Origin: Cysteiniphilum marinum
GTDB lineage: Bacteria; Pseudomonadota; Gammaproteobacteria; Francisellales; Francisellaceae
NCBI RefSeq assembly: GCF_014857925.1
Contig: NZ_JACYVZ010000002.1
Location: 222,455 to 286,454 of the forward strand
DNA: 64,000 nt
Direction: 5' to 3'
Below, piece by piece: positions 54,980-62,359 of this stretch. Within the stretch, counting starts at the first letter, position 1; the number at the start of each line of letters is the position of its first letter. The notes below the pieces were generated by a model. The model had not been told where the DNA came from, made no database searches, and saw nothing but the letters and a program-made list of their open reading frames with translations. Position numbers and translations under genes: made by a program.

Positions 54980-55414
54980 TCAAGGCAAATAGTCCTCACT
55001 CAATAATTGCTCTGGTGTGTAGGGTTGATTAACTGGAAAATAAGACTCACTTAAACCTGTTTCATTAGAAGCCATCACAACCGCTTTTTTATAAGCTTTC
55101 AATAATAACTCTTCAAAATAGTGTTTTAAACTTGGGCTATCATCTATTAAAAAACCGATATCAATACGCTGAGTTTTAATCGTTTTTTCCCAACTTTTTG
55201 ATCTCATTTCTGGCTGATATTGCCACTTAAGCAAATGCATAATTAACACAGCTAAACGATTCCTTAATTCCTGCCTTTCTTTTGCACTCATCCCCTCTAG
55301 TTCCTCCATTAAATGTTCAGTATCTAGTTGATCAAAAGCCCTATTTTTTAATAAGCGAATAGTTTCAACTGTCCAAGCATGAAAATCTTTACTATATAAA
55401 CTTTGTGGTCTCAT
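54980..55414 (-). CDS. DUF29-family protein (copy 3 of the operon)
   Basis: 144 aa. DUF29 pattern: SLYSKDFHAWTVETIRLLKN at the N-terminus, FDQLDTEHLMEELEGM, MHLLKWQYQPE, and a C-terminal FPVNQPYTPEQLLSEDYLP. It is similar throughout to the copies at 55429-55866 and 55883-56317. DUF29 proteins have no established activity. Last gene of the leftward operon DUF4160-DUF2442-DUF29-DUF29-DUF29. Confidence 0.85.
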   Translation of the reverse strand: MRPQSLYSKDFHAWTVETIRLLKNRAFDQLDTEHLMEELEGMSAKERQELRNRLAVLIMHLLKWQYQPEMRSKSWEKTIKTQRIDIGFLIDDSPSLKHYFEELLLKAYKKAVVMASNETGLSESYFPVNQPYTPEQLLSEDYLP

Positions 55415-55428
55415 GTCTTACCTCCAAA

Positions 55429-55866
55429 TTAGGGTAAATAATTATCGTCTAGTAGCTGATCTAGTGTATATGGTAAAATCTGCGGCAAGTCTTTCGTTTG
55501 CAAACCTGTATCAGTCAATACGATTTTAATCGCGTCACTGTGTGTTTTATCATTGCTAAGTAAATCGCTTAGCTTTGGTTTTAAGCTTGGACTATCGGCA
55601 AGTAGTAACTCAATTTGTGTGCGTTGCTCTCTGATCGTACCTAGCCAACTACTACAACGTTGTGTCGGCTGATATTGCCATTTTAACAAGTGCGCAATTA
55701 ATACAATCAATCTGCTTACAAGTTCGCGATAATCACGCTTTGCCATGCTCTCTACCTCATCTGCTAAATGCTCTAAGTCCACCGTATCAAAACGCCCTGT
55801 TTTTATTGCTTTGGCTGTCTCTATCGCCCAAACGTAAAAATCAGTATTATATAAATTGGGGTTCAT
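55429..55866 (-). CDS. DUF29-family protein (copy 2, most diverged)
   Basis: 145 aa. Shares the DUF29 frame (LYNTDFYVWAIETAKAIKTGRFD, DLEHLADEVESM, AHLLKWQYQPTQR, LPYTLDQLLDDNYLP). It differs more from its two neighbours than they do from each other, which suggests an old duplication or separate acquisition. It lies 14 bp from copy 3 and 16 bp from copy 1. Confidence 0.85.
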   Translation of the reverse strand: MNPNLYNTDFYVWAIETAKAIKTGRFDTVDLEHLADEVESMAKRDYRELVSRLIVLIAHLLKWQYQPTQRCSSWLGTIREQRTQIELLLADSPSLKPKLSDLLSNDKTHSDAIKIVLTDTGLQTKDLPQILPYTLDQLLDDNYLP

Positions 55867-55882
55867 GCGCTACCTCCTTCAA

Positions 55883-56317
55883 TCAAGGTAAATAAGTATC
55901 ATCTAATAATTGCTCTAATGTGTAAGGTAAATCTGCGGGGAGCTTTGACTCTTCTAAATCTGTCTCGCTGATAGCTTTAAGCTTTGCGTAGTCGTATGCT
56001 TCGTGTGCATCCTCCTCAACAAACATATTAATGCTCGGCATTTCTTGGAGTAAATGCTTAATTCTTAAGCGGTACTTTTTAATATTTAATCTAAATGCTT
56101 TACATTGATCCTCTGGAGTGTATTGCCACCTTAGTAAATGTAACATTAAAGTCTCTAATTTACTTTGTAGCTCTCTGCGCTCTTGCCTACCAATACCCTC
56201 TAATTCCTCAATTAAGTTCTCAGTGTCTAATTGATCAAAAGCTTTATTTTTAAGCGTTCTTATAGTGTCTGCTAACCATGCATAGAAATCGCGCTCATAT
56301 AAGCTTTGTGGTCTCAT
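55883..56317 (-). CDS. DUF29-family protein (copy 1)
   Basis: 144 aa. MRPQSLYERDFYAWLADTIRTLKNKAFDQLDTENLIEELEGI (outline) closely parallels copy 3, pointing to tandem duplication. Ends LPADLPYTLEQLLDDTYLP. First of three DUF29 genes, 20 bp after the DUF2442 gene on the same strand, so one transcript with the DUF4160/DUF2442 pair is likely. Confidence 0.85.
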   Translation of the reverse strand: MRPQSLYERDFYAWLADTIRTLKNKAFDQLDTENLIEELEGIGRQERRELQSKLETLMLHLLRWQYTPEDQCKAFRLNIKKYRLRIKHLLQEMPSINMFVEEDAHEAYDYAKLKAISETDLEESKLPADLPYTLEQLLDDTYLP

Positions 56318-56337
56318 GTTTCACCTTCCTTACATCA

Positions 56338-56598
56338 TTAATCTAAAAGCCATTGCCCATTTTGTTTGATTTCTTGATACATCACATCAGGCGGTAAATC
56401 TAAGCCATTTTCCCAAGTAACAGTTCCTACTTCTCTATCGATGAATACGCTCTCGAAAGCTTTGTCATTTTCAAGTGTCTTAAATACACCTCTAAATCTT
56501 GAAGGCTTAAAAATAATCTGCCCACTTAAGCCATCTTCAAAAAAAACTTCAAGTGTATGCCTTGAAGCAACTTTTACATTAATCGGATCTTTCCACAT
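56338..56598 (-). CDS. DUF2442-domain protein
   Basis: 86 aa. The DUF2442 pattern is clear: INVKVASRHTLEVFFEDGLSGQIIF, then FIDREVGTVTWENGLDLPPDVMYQE. DUF2442 genes often pair with DUF4160 genes, and such pairs have been proposed as toxin-antitoxin-like modules. Here it follows the DUF4160 gene by 15 bp and leads into the DUF29 array. Which of the proteins would neutralise which is not known. Confidence 0.85.
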   Translation of the reverse strand: MWKDPINVKVASRHTLEVFFEDGLSGQIIFKPSRFRGVFKTLENDKAFESVFIDREVGTVTWENGLDLPPDVMYQEIKQNGQWLLD

Positions 56599-56613
56599 AG
56601 TATCTGCTCCTTA

Positions 56614-56874
56614 TTATCTCAAAGGCTCTATTTTCATTGGCTGTTTGTCGCTTTGGCATAACTGCCAATTTTGCATTAATTCTTTTTGGTGAATTTCTGC
56701 CCATGCCAATACTAACCTTTCTTGCTTCTTTGGCAGTTCACCTGCTATTATCGTTATGTCTAGTATGCTAATTGCACATTTAAAATCACCATATCGCACA
56801 TGAAAATGTGGCGGGTTATGTTCATCCCAAAACATACTTATAATAATCCCGAAAAATCTACTAATTGTCGGCAT
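56614..56874 (-). CDS. DUF4160-domain protein
   Basis: 86 aa. Begins MPTISRFFGIIISMFWDEHNPPHFHVRYGDF in outline, the DUF4160 hallmark (with the HNPPHFHV box), and continues LPKKQERLVLAWAEIHQKELMQNW. First gene of the leftward operon. A promoter TTGTTT-18 bp-TATAAT reads into it (56944-56915). It is divergent from the HigB-like gene across 144 bp. Confidence 0.88.
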   Translation of the reverse strand: MPTISRFFGIIISMFWDEHNPPHFHVRYGDFKCAISILDITIIAGELPKKQERLVLAWAEIHQKELMQNWQLCQSDKQPMKIEPLR

Positions 56875-56914
56875 GCTCTTAACCCTAAAATATCATCATG
56901 TTTTACATAATGTC

Positions 56915-56989
56915 ATTATACATCATAAAAACCATAAAAAACAAATTTTAAAATACCCTGTTGGGGTTTGTGCTTTTATGTGCTATAGT
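56915..56989. promoter_or_regulatory. Divergent promoters between DUF4160 and the HigB-like toxin
   Basis: Minus strand: TTGTTT (56944-56939), 18 bp, TATAAT (56920-56915). Plus strand: TTGGGG (56961-56966), 17 bp, TATAGT (56984-56989). The two -35 boxes lie 16 bp apart, so one bound protein (for example the HigA-like antitoxin) could control both operons; that is inference. Confidence 0.6.
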
Positions 56990-57018
56990 AGATCATATCT
57001 GAGTTTGGAATGCTTAAC

Positions 57019-57381
57019 ATGACTATATGGCAAACAATTATTGAAACAAAAACATTTAGCAAAACGTCAAAAAGCATAGCTGATGAAGACACAATAGAAG
57101 ATATGTTGGAGTATATAGCTAAAACGCCACTTGCTGGAGATATTATTGAAGGCACTGGCGGTTGTAGAAAAATAAGGTGGCAGCGCAATAAAAGCATGGG
57201 CAAAAGCGGTGGAATGAGAACCATATACTATTTTTATAATCACAGCATGCCTATATATATGCTATTAGCGTATGCAAAAAATCAACGAGACAACATATCG
57301 CAAGAAACTAAAAATATTTTAAAATCGATGGTTAATGATTTAATAAAATCACACAAAGGAGAAGAAAATGAGCAATATTGA
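57019..57381 (+). CDS. RelE/HigB-type toxin
   Basis: 120 aa. The RelE/HigB fold is suggested by TPLAGDIIEGTGGCRKIRWQR, GKSGGMRTIYYFY and the C-terminal MLLAYAKNQRDNISQETKNILKSMV. Such toxins cut mRNA at the ribosome. The ATG at 57019 is preferred over 57010 because GGA lies 9 bp upstream. The antitoxin gene overlaps the end by 14 bp, toxin first, as in higBA operons. Confidence 0.85.
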   Translation: MTIWQTIIETKTFSKTSKSIADEDTIEDMLEYIAKTPLAGDIIEGTGGCRKIRWQRNKSMGKSGGMRTIYYFYNHSMPIYMLLAYAKNQRDNISQETKNILKSMVNDLIKSHKGEENEQY

Positions 57382-57664
57382 CATCAATGATCTTCTTCAA
57401 CAGTCGGCAAGAGAAGCTGTTGAAATTGCTAATGGTAACGCTAAAGGCGATACACATAGGTTTCTAGTTAAAAACGGGATCGATGTTATTAGCATTAGAA
57501 AAAAATTAAATATGAGCCGCGCCAAATTTTCAGAAATATATGGCTTAAAAGTTAGAACCGTAGAAAAGTGGGAGCAAGAAAAAAATAAAATGGATGCTAC
57601 TGCTATATCTTATCTAACGGCAATTGCTAATGACCCCGACGGAATAAAAAAAGCATTATCATAA
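57368..57664 (+). CDS. HigA-type antitoxin with helix-turn-helix
   Basis: 98 aa. A flexible N-terminus precedes an Xre-type helix-turn-helix near the C-terminus (ISIRKKLNMSRAKFSEIYGLKVRTVEKWEQ). The order toxin then antitoxin and the overlap suggest a HigBA-like module that stabilises the prophage. AAAGGAG lies ahead of the ATG. It likely represses its own promoter. Confidence 0.87.
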   Translation: MSNIDINDLLQQSAREAVEIANGNAKGDTHRFLVKNGIDVISIRKKLNMSRAKFSEIYGLKVRTVEKWEQEKNKMDATAISYLTAIANDPDGIKKALS

Positions 57665-57682
57665 AAAAACACATCAAAACAA

Positions 57683-57711
57683 TTGACATTCAAATAAACT
57701 TACTTTAGCAT
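57683..57711 (+). promoter_or_regulatory. Promoter of the early rightward operon
   Basis: TTGACA (57683-57688), 17 bp, TAGCAT (57706-57711), just after the antitoxin stop. It would give a leader of about 180 nt before the KilA-N gene and drive the CsrA, DUF1351, exonuclease and RecT genes. Confidence 0.6.
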
Positions 57712-57899
57712 CAACGGCGGGTGTCACAACCCTTACTAGCGTTAAGCCGACGTTAAAGGCGTTCAATGAGTGAAGTCTATCCCGAGTTTCGGGCGGCAGC
57801 ATGAATACAATACCTTTAACGGAAATAGTGCTGAATCCTTCTAGTATGGATTGTGAACCGCCCGGATTATTTTTCACAAAAAAATACTAGGAGTCTACG
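57712..57899 (+). ncRNA. Structured leader upstream of the KilA-N gene
   Basis: A 9-bp stem (CGTTAAAGG 57751-57759 with CCTTTAACG 57813-57821) encloses a CCCGA/TCGGG hairpin (57781-57793). CGGGCGG (57790-57796) can instead pair with CCGCCCG (57858-57864), so the two folds exclude each other. CTAGTAT (57841-57847) pairs with ATACTAG (57884-57890), touching the AGGAG ribosome site (57889-57893). Four GGA triplets lie at 57821, 57848, 57864 and 57890. The layout is that of an RNA switch or protein-controlled leader. Confidence 0.6.
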
Positions 57900-58526
57900 A
57901 TGGACACAATCAATAATGTAAGCGCTTTAACAATATCTACAACAGAAGATGGTTTGTTCTCTCTCAATGATTTACACAAAATGTCAGGTGGCGAAGATAA
58001 AAACTCTCCGCGCCATTTCCTGAGAAATAAGATCATTAAGGAATTGTGTGCGGCGATTGAAAGGCAAAATGGGGGAATTCCCCCATTTAGAAAAACATCT
58101 GGAGTTAAAGGCGGCACGTTTGCTTGTAAAGAACTTGTGTACGCCTACGCAATGTGGATTAGTCCGCTTTTTCACCTTGCAGTCATCAAGGCATTTGATG
58201 AACATCAACAATTGAAAAGTGCGAATGTTTTCGCAATGGTTAAATCTGAAAGCAAGCGCGAACTTGAGCAATTCAAAACTGAAAAAGAAAAGGAAATCGC
58301 TGAGTTAAAAGCAAAGCAAACGCTGCCACAATTATCAACGGCACAATATAGCGGTTATACATTCACGGTAGACAGTAAAAATAAAAAGTGTAAAGACATC
58401 ATAGATTGCTATCAGGAATTGTTATCTACTATGCCTGAAGCATTAAGCTACATAAAAAATCAGATCGAGCGCATGTTGTGTGAAATACAAACGCATCAAT
58501 CTGTTTTAGATAAGCTAAAGAAATAA
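57900..58526 (+). CDS. KilA-N-domain phage regulator
   Basis: 208 aa. The KilA-N fold occupies about residues 14-98 (GLFSLNDLHKMSGGEDKNSPRHFLRN, GGTFACKELVYAYAMWISPLFHLAVIKAFDEH), followed by a coiled coil (SESKRELEQFKTEKEKEIAELKAK) and a C-terminal helical part. Such proteins bind DNA and often act as antirepressors or early regulators. AGGAG lies 6 bp before the ATG, partly in a hairpin of the leader. csrA follows about 100 bp downstream. Confidence 0.82.
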   Translation: MDTINNVSALTISTTEDGLFSLNDLHKMSGGEDKNSPRHFLRNKIIKELCAAIERQNGGIPPFRKTSGVKGGTFACKELVYAYAMWISPLFHLAVIKAFDEHQQLKSANVFAMVKSESKRELEQFKTEKEKEIAELKAKQTLPQLSTAQYSGYTFTVDSKNKKCKDIIDCYQELLSTMPEALSYIKNQIERMLCEIQTHQSVLDKLKK

Positions 58527-58561
58527 CCCCCACCCCACATATTCGAAAATCAATCTTTTGT

Positions 58562-58620
58562 GTAGCGCCTTTCCATTACAAAAAAAGACGCTACTGGGAT
58601 CCCCCTTTCGGGGCAAGGAG
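58562..58620 (+). promoter_or_regulatory. Hairpins and CsrA-like site at the csrA ribosome site
   Basis: A stem GTAGCGCCTTT/AAAGACGCTAC (58562-58572, 58584-58594; one mismatch) is followed by CCCC-TTTC-GGGG (58602-58613). Directly after it comes CAAGGAG (58614-58620), the ribosome site and also close to the CsrA consensus core (CARGGA). Autoregulation by CsrA is plausible. Confidence 0.5.
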
Positions 58621-58629
58621 TATATTACT

Positions 58630-58836
58630 ATGTTATTGCTAACACGTAAAGCAAATCAATGTATTATCATCAATGATGATATTGTGATCAAAATTTGTGA
58701 CATATCACGCGGTCAGGTTAAAATTGGTATTAAAGCACCTCAAGACGTTAAAATAATGCGTCAAGAACTACACCCGCTCTATAACCGCAGTGCCTTTTAT
58801 CAACAATTCGACTTTGGAGCATATCAATATGACTAA
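58630..58836 (+). CDS. csrA: CsrA/RsmA-family RNA-binding regulator (phage-borne)
   Basis: 68 aa. Starting at ATG 58630 the protein aligns with CsrA without gaps: MLLLTR (L4, R6), GQVKIGIKAPQDVKIMRQEL with V40, I42 and R44, the RNA-contact residues of E. coli CsrA. The C-terminal 20 residues differ. CsrA dimers bind GGA in mRNA leaders and block or aid translation. AAGGAG lies 9 bp upstream. The frame is open to 58558 but that part has no family match. It overlaps the next gene by 8 bp. Confidence 0.9.
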   Translation: MLLLTRKANQCIIINDDIVIKICDISRGQVKIGIKAPQDVKIMRQELHPLYNRSAFYQQFDFGAYQYD

Positions 58837-59020
58837 AATCCCTAGCAAGAAACACAACGTCAGTCAGCACTTTAATGAGTATATAGCGTTTAAATATCAG
58901 TTATTAAATAAATTGGGCGGGTTACTAACTAAGGCCAGGCAACAAGAAAATATAACCCCTTGTGAGATTCTGGCGTTATTCCCAAGTGTTATAGAGGGTG
59001 AGTTAAAAGAGGTGAACTAA
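58829..59020 (+). CDS. Small hypothetical protein after csrA, 63 aa
   Basis: An in-frame ATG at 58829 overlaps the csrA end, suggesting coupled translation; the frame is open to 58790 inside csrA. Helical and charged (FNEYIAFKYQLLNKLGGLLTKARQQENITPCEILALFP). It ends 1 bp before the DUF1351 gene. Function unknown. Confidence 0.55.
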   Translation: MTKIPSKKHNVSQHFNEYIAFKYQLLNKLGGLLTKARQQENITPCEILALFPSVIEGELKEVN

Positions 59021-59021
59021 C

Positions 59022-59903
59022 ATGCAAGAATTAATAGTTAAACATAAATTTGATCTTGATGACAATATGGACGCTGTAAAAGCATCAATTCAAGAAGCAA
59101 TTAAGAAGTATGATGTTGTTGTCACTGATGATAGCGTAAAAGATGCAAAGCAAATGATGGCTAACATCAACAAAGATAAAAAGTCTTTCAGTGATAAATA
59201 CAAGGATTTTCTTGGTATTATTGAAAAGCCGATTAAATCTTTTAAAGAAAGATGTAAAGACATTGAATCACTATATGACGATGCGCGCAATCGCTTAAAA
59301 GTTCAAGTTGATAAGTATGAGGTTGAAAAACTTGAACGTATTAAATTTATTGTATCTGAATATCGCAATATTTTATGTGACGAAAAAAGCATTGACCACA
59401 GAGCGATAACTATCGATGACTTGATAATGCTTACAGCAGTAACATCTAGTAACACTGTTTCAGCAAAAACAAAACAGGCGATTGAACAGCGTGTTGCTGT
59501 TGTTGATGCTGAGATTTTACGTGCGAAATTAGAAGCTGAGGAGAAGGCTAAGCGCGATAGAGAAATAGCAGAAAAAGCACGTATTGAAGCTGAAGAAAAA
59601 GCAAAACAGCGTGAGATTGAACAAGCTAAGCAATTTGAGATTGAAAAGCAAAGATCTGTTGAGAAAGCACGAAAAGACGCTTTAAAAGAAACTACTACAG
59701 AGGGAGCGTCAACTTATCAAACTTATGAAGAAAAGCCAAAAAGCGAACCTGTTATTACTGAAGATGGCAGGCGTATTTTTACTATTACCGCAACTTTTGA
59801 AATAAAGGCTCCTGCTGATATTCCAACTAATACTATAAAAGCAAGATTTGATGGAATGTTTAAAAAGATTGGCGTTGATTCAGTAAGTATTGAGGTTGAA
59901 TGA
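59022..59903 (+). CDS. DUF1351 phage protein with long coiled coil
   Basis: 293 aa. N-terminal LDDNMDAVKASIQEAIKKYDVVVTDDSVKDAKQMMANINKDKKS (outline) is the DUF1351 pattern, found beside RecT or Bet and exonuclease genes in many phages. Residues about 165-230 are an almost continuous E/A/K coiled coil (AKRDREIAEKARIEAEEKAK). The C-terminus has beta strands (RIFTITATFEIKAP). Probably assists recombination, by context. Confidence 0.8.
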   Translation: MQELIVKHKFDLDDNMDAVKASIQEAIKKYDVVVTDDSVKDAKQMMANINKDKKSFSDKYKDFLGIIEKPIKSFKERCKDIESLYDDARNRLKVQVDKYEVEKLERIKFIVSEYRNILCDEKSIDHRAITIDDLIMLTAVTSSNTVSAKTKQAIEQRVAVVDAEILRAKLEAEEKAKRDREIAEKARIEAEEKAKQREIEQAKQFEIEKQRSVEKARKDALKETTTEGASTYQTYEEKPKSEPVITEDGRRIFTITATFEIKAPADIPTNTIKARFDGMFKKIGVDSVSIEVE

Positions 59904-59904
59904 C

Positions 59905-60582
59905 ATGTTAGAGCTTAACTACTCAGACTTAGAAGAATACTTGCCGCCAGATCTTGTTAAAAAGCCAAAGTACAAAATACATAATTTTGAACAGAACAGC
60001 GAAGAATGGTTTGCTTGCAGGCTCGGAAAATTAACGGCCTCAAACATGCAAATAATAATGGGCGATGGCGATACGCGCGAAGCGATTATACAAAGCAAAG
60101 CTGCTGAGGTATTGACTGGTGTTTTAGACGATTCACAGCACTTTAAGAGCAAAGACATGGTAAGAGGTAATGAATTAGAAGATGATGCACGTATGCGCTA
60201 TTCTGAAGTGTATAGCGTTGAAGTTGAAACATTTGGCTTTATTGAGCTTGATGAGTTCGTAGGTGTTAGCCCGGATGGTTTGTCTAAAAATGGTGGACTC
60301 GAAATAAAATGCCCAAATAATAAAAACTACTTAAATCAGATCGTCAATGGTGAACGTGAGATATTAGAACTCTACAAAACCCAATGCCAAATGTCGATAT
60401 GGGTAGCTGAACGTGAATGGTGGGATTACGTGATATACAATCCAAACTTTAGTCATGATATTCACCGTTGGCGCATCTATCGTGACGACTTATATATTGA
60501 ACGCATTAAACAAGCTGTTGAAAGAGCTAAAGCAGACATTGCTAAATATATCGTTAAATTTAATAAAGCAATAGGAGCATAA
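59905..60582 (+). CDS. YqaJ-type viral recombinase / lambda-exonuclease-like nuclease
   Basis: 225 aa. QNSEEWFACRLGKLTASN, GNELEDDARMRYSE, VSPDGL (metal Asp) and GGLEIKCPN (catalytic E-x-K) follow the lambda-exonuclease/YqaJ pattern, and YKTQCQMSIWVAEREWWDYVIYNP completes it. It makes 3' single strands for the RecT annealing protein coded directly after. A TTG at 59890 is possible, but the ATG at 59905 with GAGG 9 bp upstream is preferred. Confidence 0.9.
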   Translation: MLELNYSDLEEYLPPDLVKKPKYKIHNFEQNSEEWFACRLGKLTASNMQIIMGDGDTREAIIQSKAAEVLTGVLDDSQHFKSKDMVRGNELEDDARMRYSEVYSVEVETFGFIELDEFVGVSPDGLSKNGGLEIKCPNNKNYLNQIVNGEREILELYKTQCQMSIWVAEREWWDYVIYNPNFSHDIHRWRIYRDDLYIERIKQAVERAKADIAKYIVKFNKAIGA

Positions 60583-60583
60583 A

Positions 60584-61486
60584 ATGGAAAGTCAAGTAAC
60601 TACAACCCCAGAACACTATGCAGTAAATACATCTAGCATTGTATTTAATTCTGAAAAGATGAATAACATAATGGCTATGGCTGAAATGATGTCAAAAGGT
60701 ATTTCGACAGTGCCTAAGCATTTGCAGAAAAACCCTGCTGATTGCATGGCTGTTATTATACAAGCTACACAATGGGGAATGAATCCGTTTGCTGTTGCTC
60801 AAAAGACGCATTTGGTTAATGGCGCGCTTGGCTATGAAGCACAACTCGTTAATGCAGTTATTCAGTCATCAGGACTTATTGATGGAATGTTTTGTTATGA
60901 ATATGAAGGAGAGGGGAATAATCTTTGTTGTCGCGTTGGTGCTAAGATTAAAAAAACTGGGGAAATGGTATGGGGTGAATTTTTAAGTATGTCTAACGTT
61001 AAGGTCAGAAACTCCCCTCTTTGGTCGACAAACCCTAAGCAACAATTAGGCTATTTGCAAGTTAAGAACTGGGCAAGACTATATGCACCTGGTGCAATAT
61101 TAGGCGTTTATACTGATGACGAAATTGAAAGCTACAAAGAACCCAAAGACATCACCCCGAAAGATCATAAAACTACTACTGCTAAAGCTTACGCTAATAT
61201 GATTGAGCAAAAGAATGATGTTAAGACTGATAGCCAAATAGTTGATAGTAATCAAGATGAAGCTGTGCTAAAACAATTCAAAATTAATCTACATAAATTA
61301 GGAATTGATACACCTGAGCAATACACCGCTTTCCTTAAACATGCCGATATTGATGATAAGTGTGTGGAGCTATTAGAAAGTTTAAACAATAATACCGGAC
61401 TTTTAGGTGCTGTTTATGACGAATTTAAATCACATCAAGACAGTGAAGGCATAATATACAACCATGATGAAGCTAATGCCCTATAG
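60584..61486 (+). CDS. recT: RecT-family single-strand annealing protein
   Basis: 300 aa. CMAVIIQATQWGMNPFAVAQKTHLVNGALGYEAQLVNAVI (outline) and LGYLQVKNWARLYAPGAILGVYTDDE are clear RecT motifs. The C-terminal 100 residues are variable. With the exonuclease 1 bp upstream it forms a Red/RecET-like recombination pair. The phage SSB coded at 48.9 kb may be a partner. Confidence 0.92.
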   Translation: MESQVTTTPEHYAVNTSSIVFNSEKMNNIMAMAEMMSKGISTVPKHLQKNPADCMAVIIQATQWGMNPFAVAQKTHLVNGALGYEAQLVNAVIQSSGLIDGMFCYEYEGEGNNLCCRVGAKIKKTGEMVWGEFLSMSNVKVRNSPLWSTNPKQQLGYLQVKNWARLYAPGAILGVYTDDEIESYKEPKDITPKDHKTTTAKAYANMIEQKNDVKTDSQIVDSNQDEAVLKQFKINLHKLGIDTPEQYTAFLKHADIDDKCVELLESLNNNTGLLGAVYDEFKSHQDSEGIIYNHDEANAL

Positions 61487-61581
61487 TCTGTAATGATAAA
61501 GTGAAACAACATAATACAAACTAATATAGTTAACCACTGATTTAAAAAGTATAATTCACAATATATTTTAAGGGGATTCTA

Positions 61582-62082
61582 ATGCTTGGAATTTTAAATA
61601 AATGCGTAGAAGTTAATAACATTAGTTCGCTTGGTAATTTATTAAATAAATTTGACTTAAAAATCAAACAAAATGAAATAAAGAAAGAACATGCTTGCGC
61701 ATATATAAATATTAATGCTTTGCCGATCTCTTATACGCTTCAAAATCTTCTACGCTCATATTTTGGTGACGCGGTTAGCATTGTTGAAATCAAAGAAAAA
61801 AAGAAAACTAAAATAAATCACGTTGTGCCATTGGAGGTGTTTAAAAAAATAAACCTTATAGAATTGAGGGCAATGCCGCTAGTTGGTTGTTTTGCATTCA
61901 AACACTTAGTAATTTTTTATATCGAACATGGGCTAATCACTAGCAAAGATTTAAAAGAAATGGCTAGGTATTATAAATACAAGCGTTACACGAAAGAAAA
62001 ACAAGCGCTTGATAATATTGCTAATAAATATCAACAAAAAAACAAAGCAAAAAACATTAATCAATATTTAATCAAACTATGA
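61582..62082 (+). CDS. Hypothetical basic protein, 166 aa
   Basis: AGGGGA stands before the ATG. Lysine-rich, helical, no membrane part. Segments: LPISYTLQNLLRSYFGDAVSI, LEVFKKINLIELRAMPLVGCFAFKHLVIFYIEHGLIT. It starts a run of five unknown genes after recT, separated by 95 bp. No family recognised. Confidence 0.6.
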   Translation: MLGILNKCVEVNNISSLGNLLNKFDLKIKQNEIKKEHACAYININALPISYTLQNLLRSYFGDAVSIVEIKEKKKTKINHVVPLEVFKKINLIELRAMPLVGCFAFKHLVIFYIEHGLITSKDLKEMARYYKYKRYTKEKQALDNIANKYQQKNKAKNINQYLIKL

Positions 62083-62092
62083 GGCTAAAGCA

Positions 62093-62356
62093 ATGATTAT
62101 ACAAGATTTAGTTAGAAGATGTAGTAAAAGCGGGCAAAATATAGCTGTTTATGCTTCAAGCATTGAAGAGAAATACAATAATGATGCTTATGATCGTTTT
62201 AACGAGATAGCAACAAAAGCAATACGGCAAATTATTGAAGAGAACCTCCCCGCATTGCTTGCTAAGCAAGAAAACAAAGAAATGCTCATCACTTTTGCTA
62301 TTAATGATAAAAACGAAAGCTCATTTAGTCTTGAGTCAAATTTTAATAAAATTTAA
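62093..62356 (+). CDS. Hypothetical protein, 87 aa
   Basis: Follows the previous gene by 10 bp. MIIQDLVRRCSKSGQNIAVYASSIEEKYNND and IRQIIEENLPALLAKQENKEMLITFAINDK suggest a small alpha-beta fold. Not recognised. Ends 3 bp before the next gene. Confidence 0.55.
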   Translation: MIIQDLVRRCSKSGQNIAVYASSIEEKYNNDAYDRFNEIATKAIRQIIEENLPALLAKQENKEMLITFAINDKNESSFSLESNFNKI

Positions 62357-62359
62357 TCA

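Noticed and set aside
57674..57877. 67-aa minus-strand frame in the leader of the KilA-N gene
   Set aside because: It opposes the promoter and stems seen there and has no ribosome site; kept as structured RNA. A remote chance remains that it is coding.
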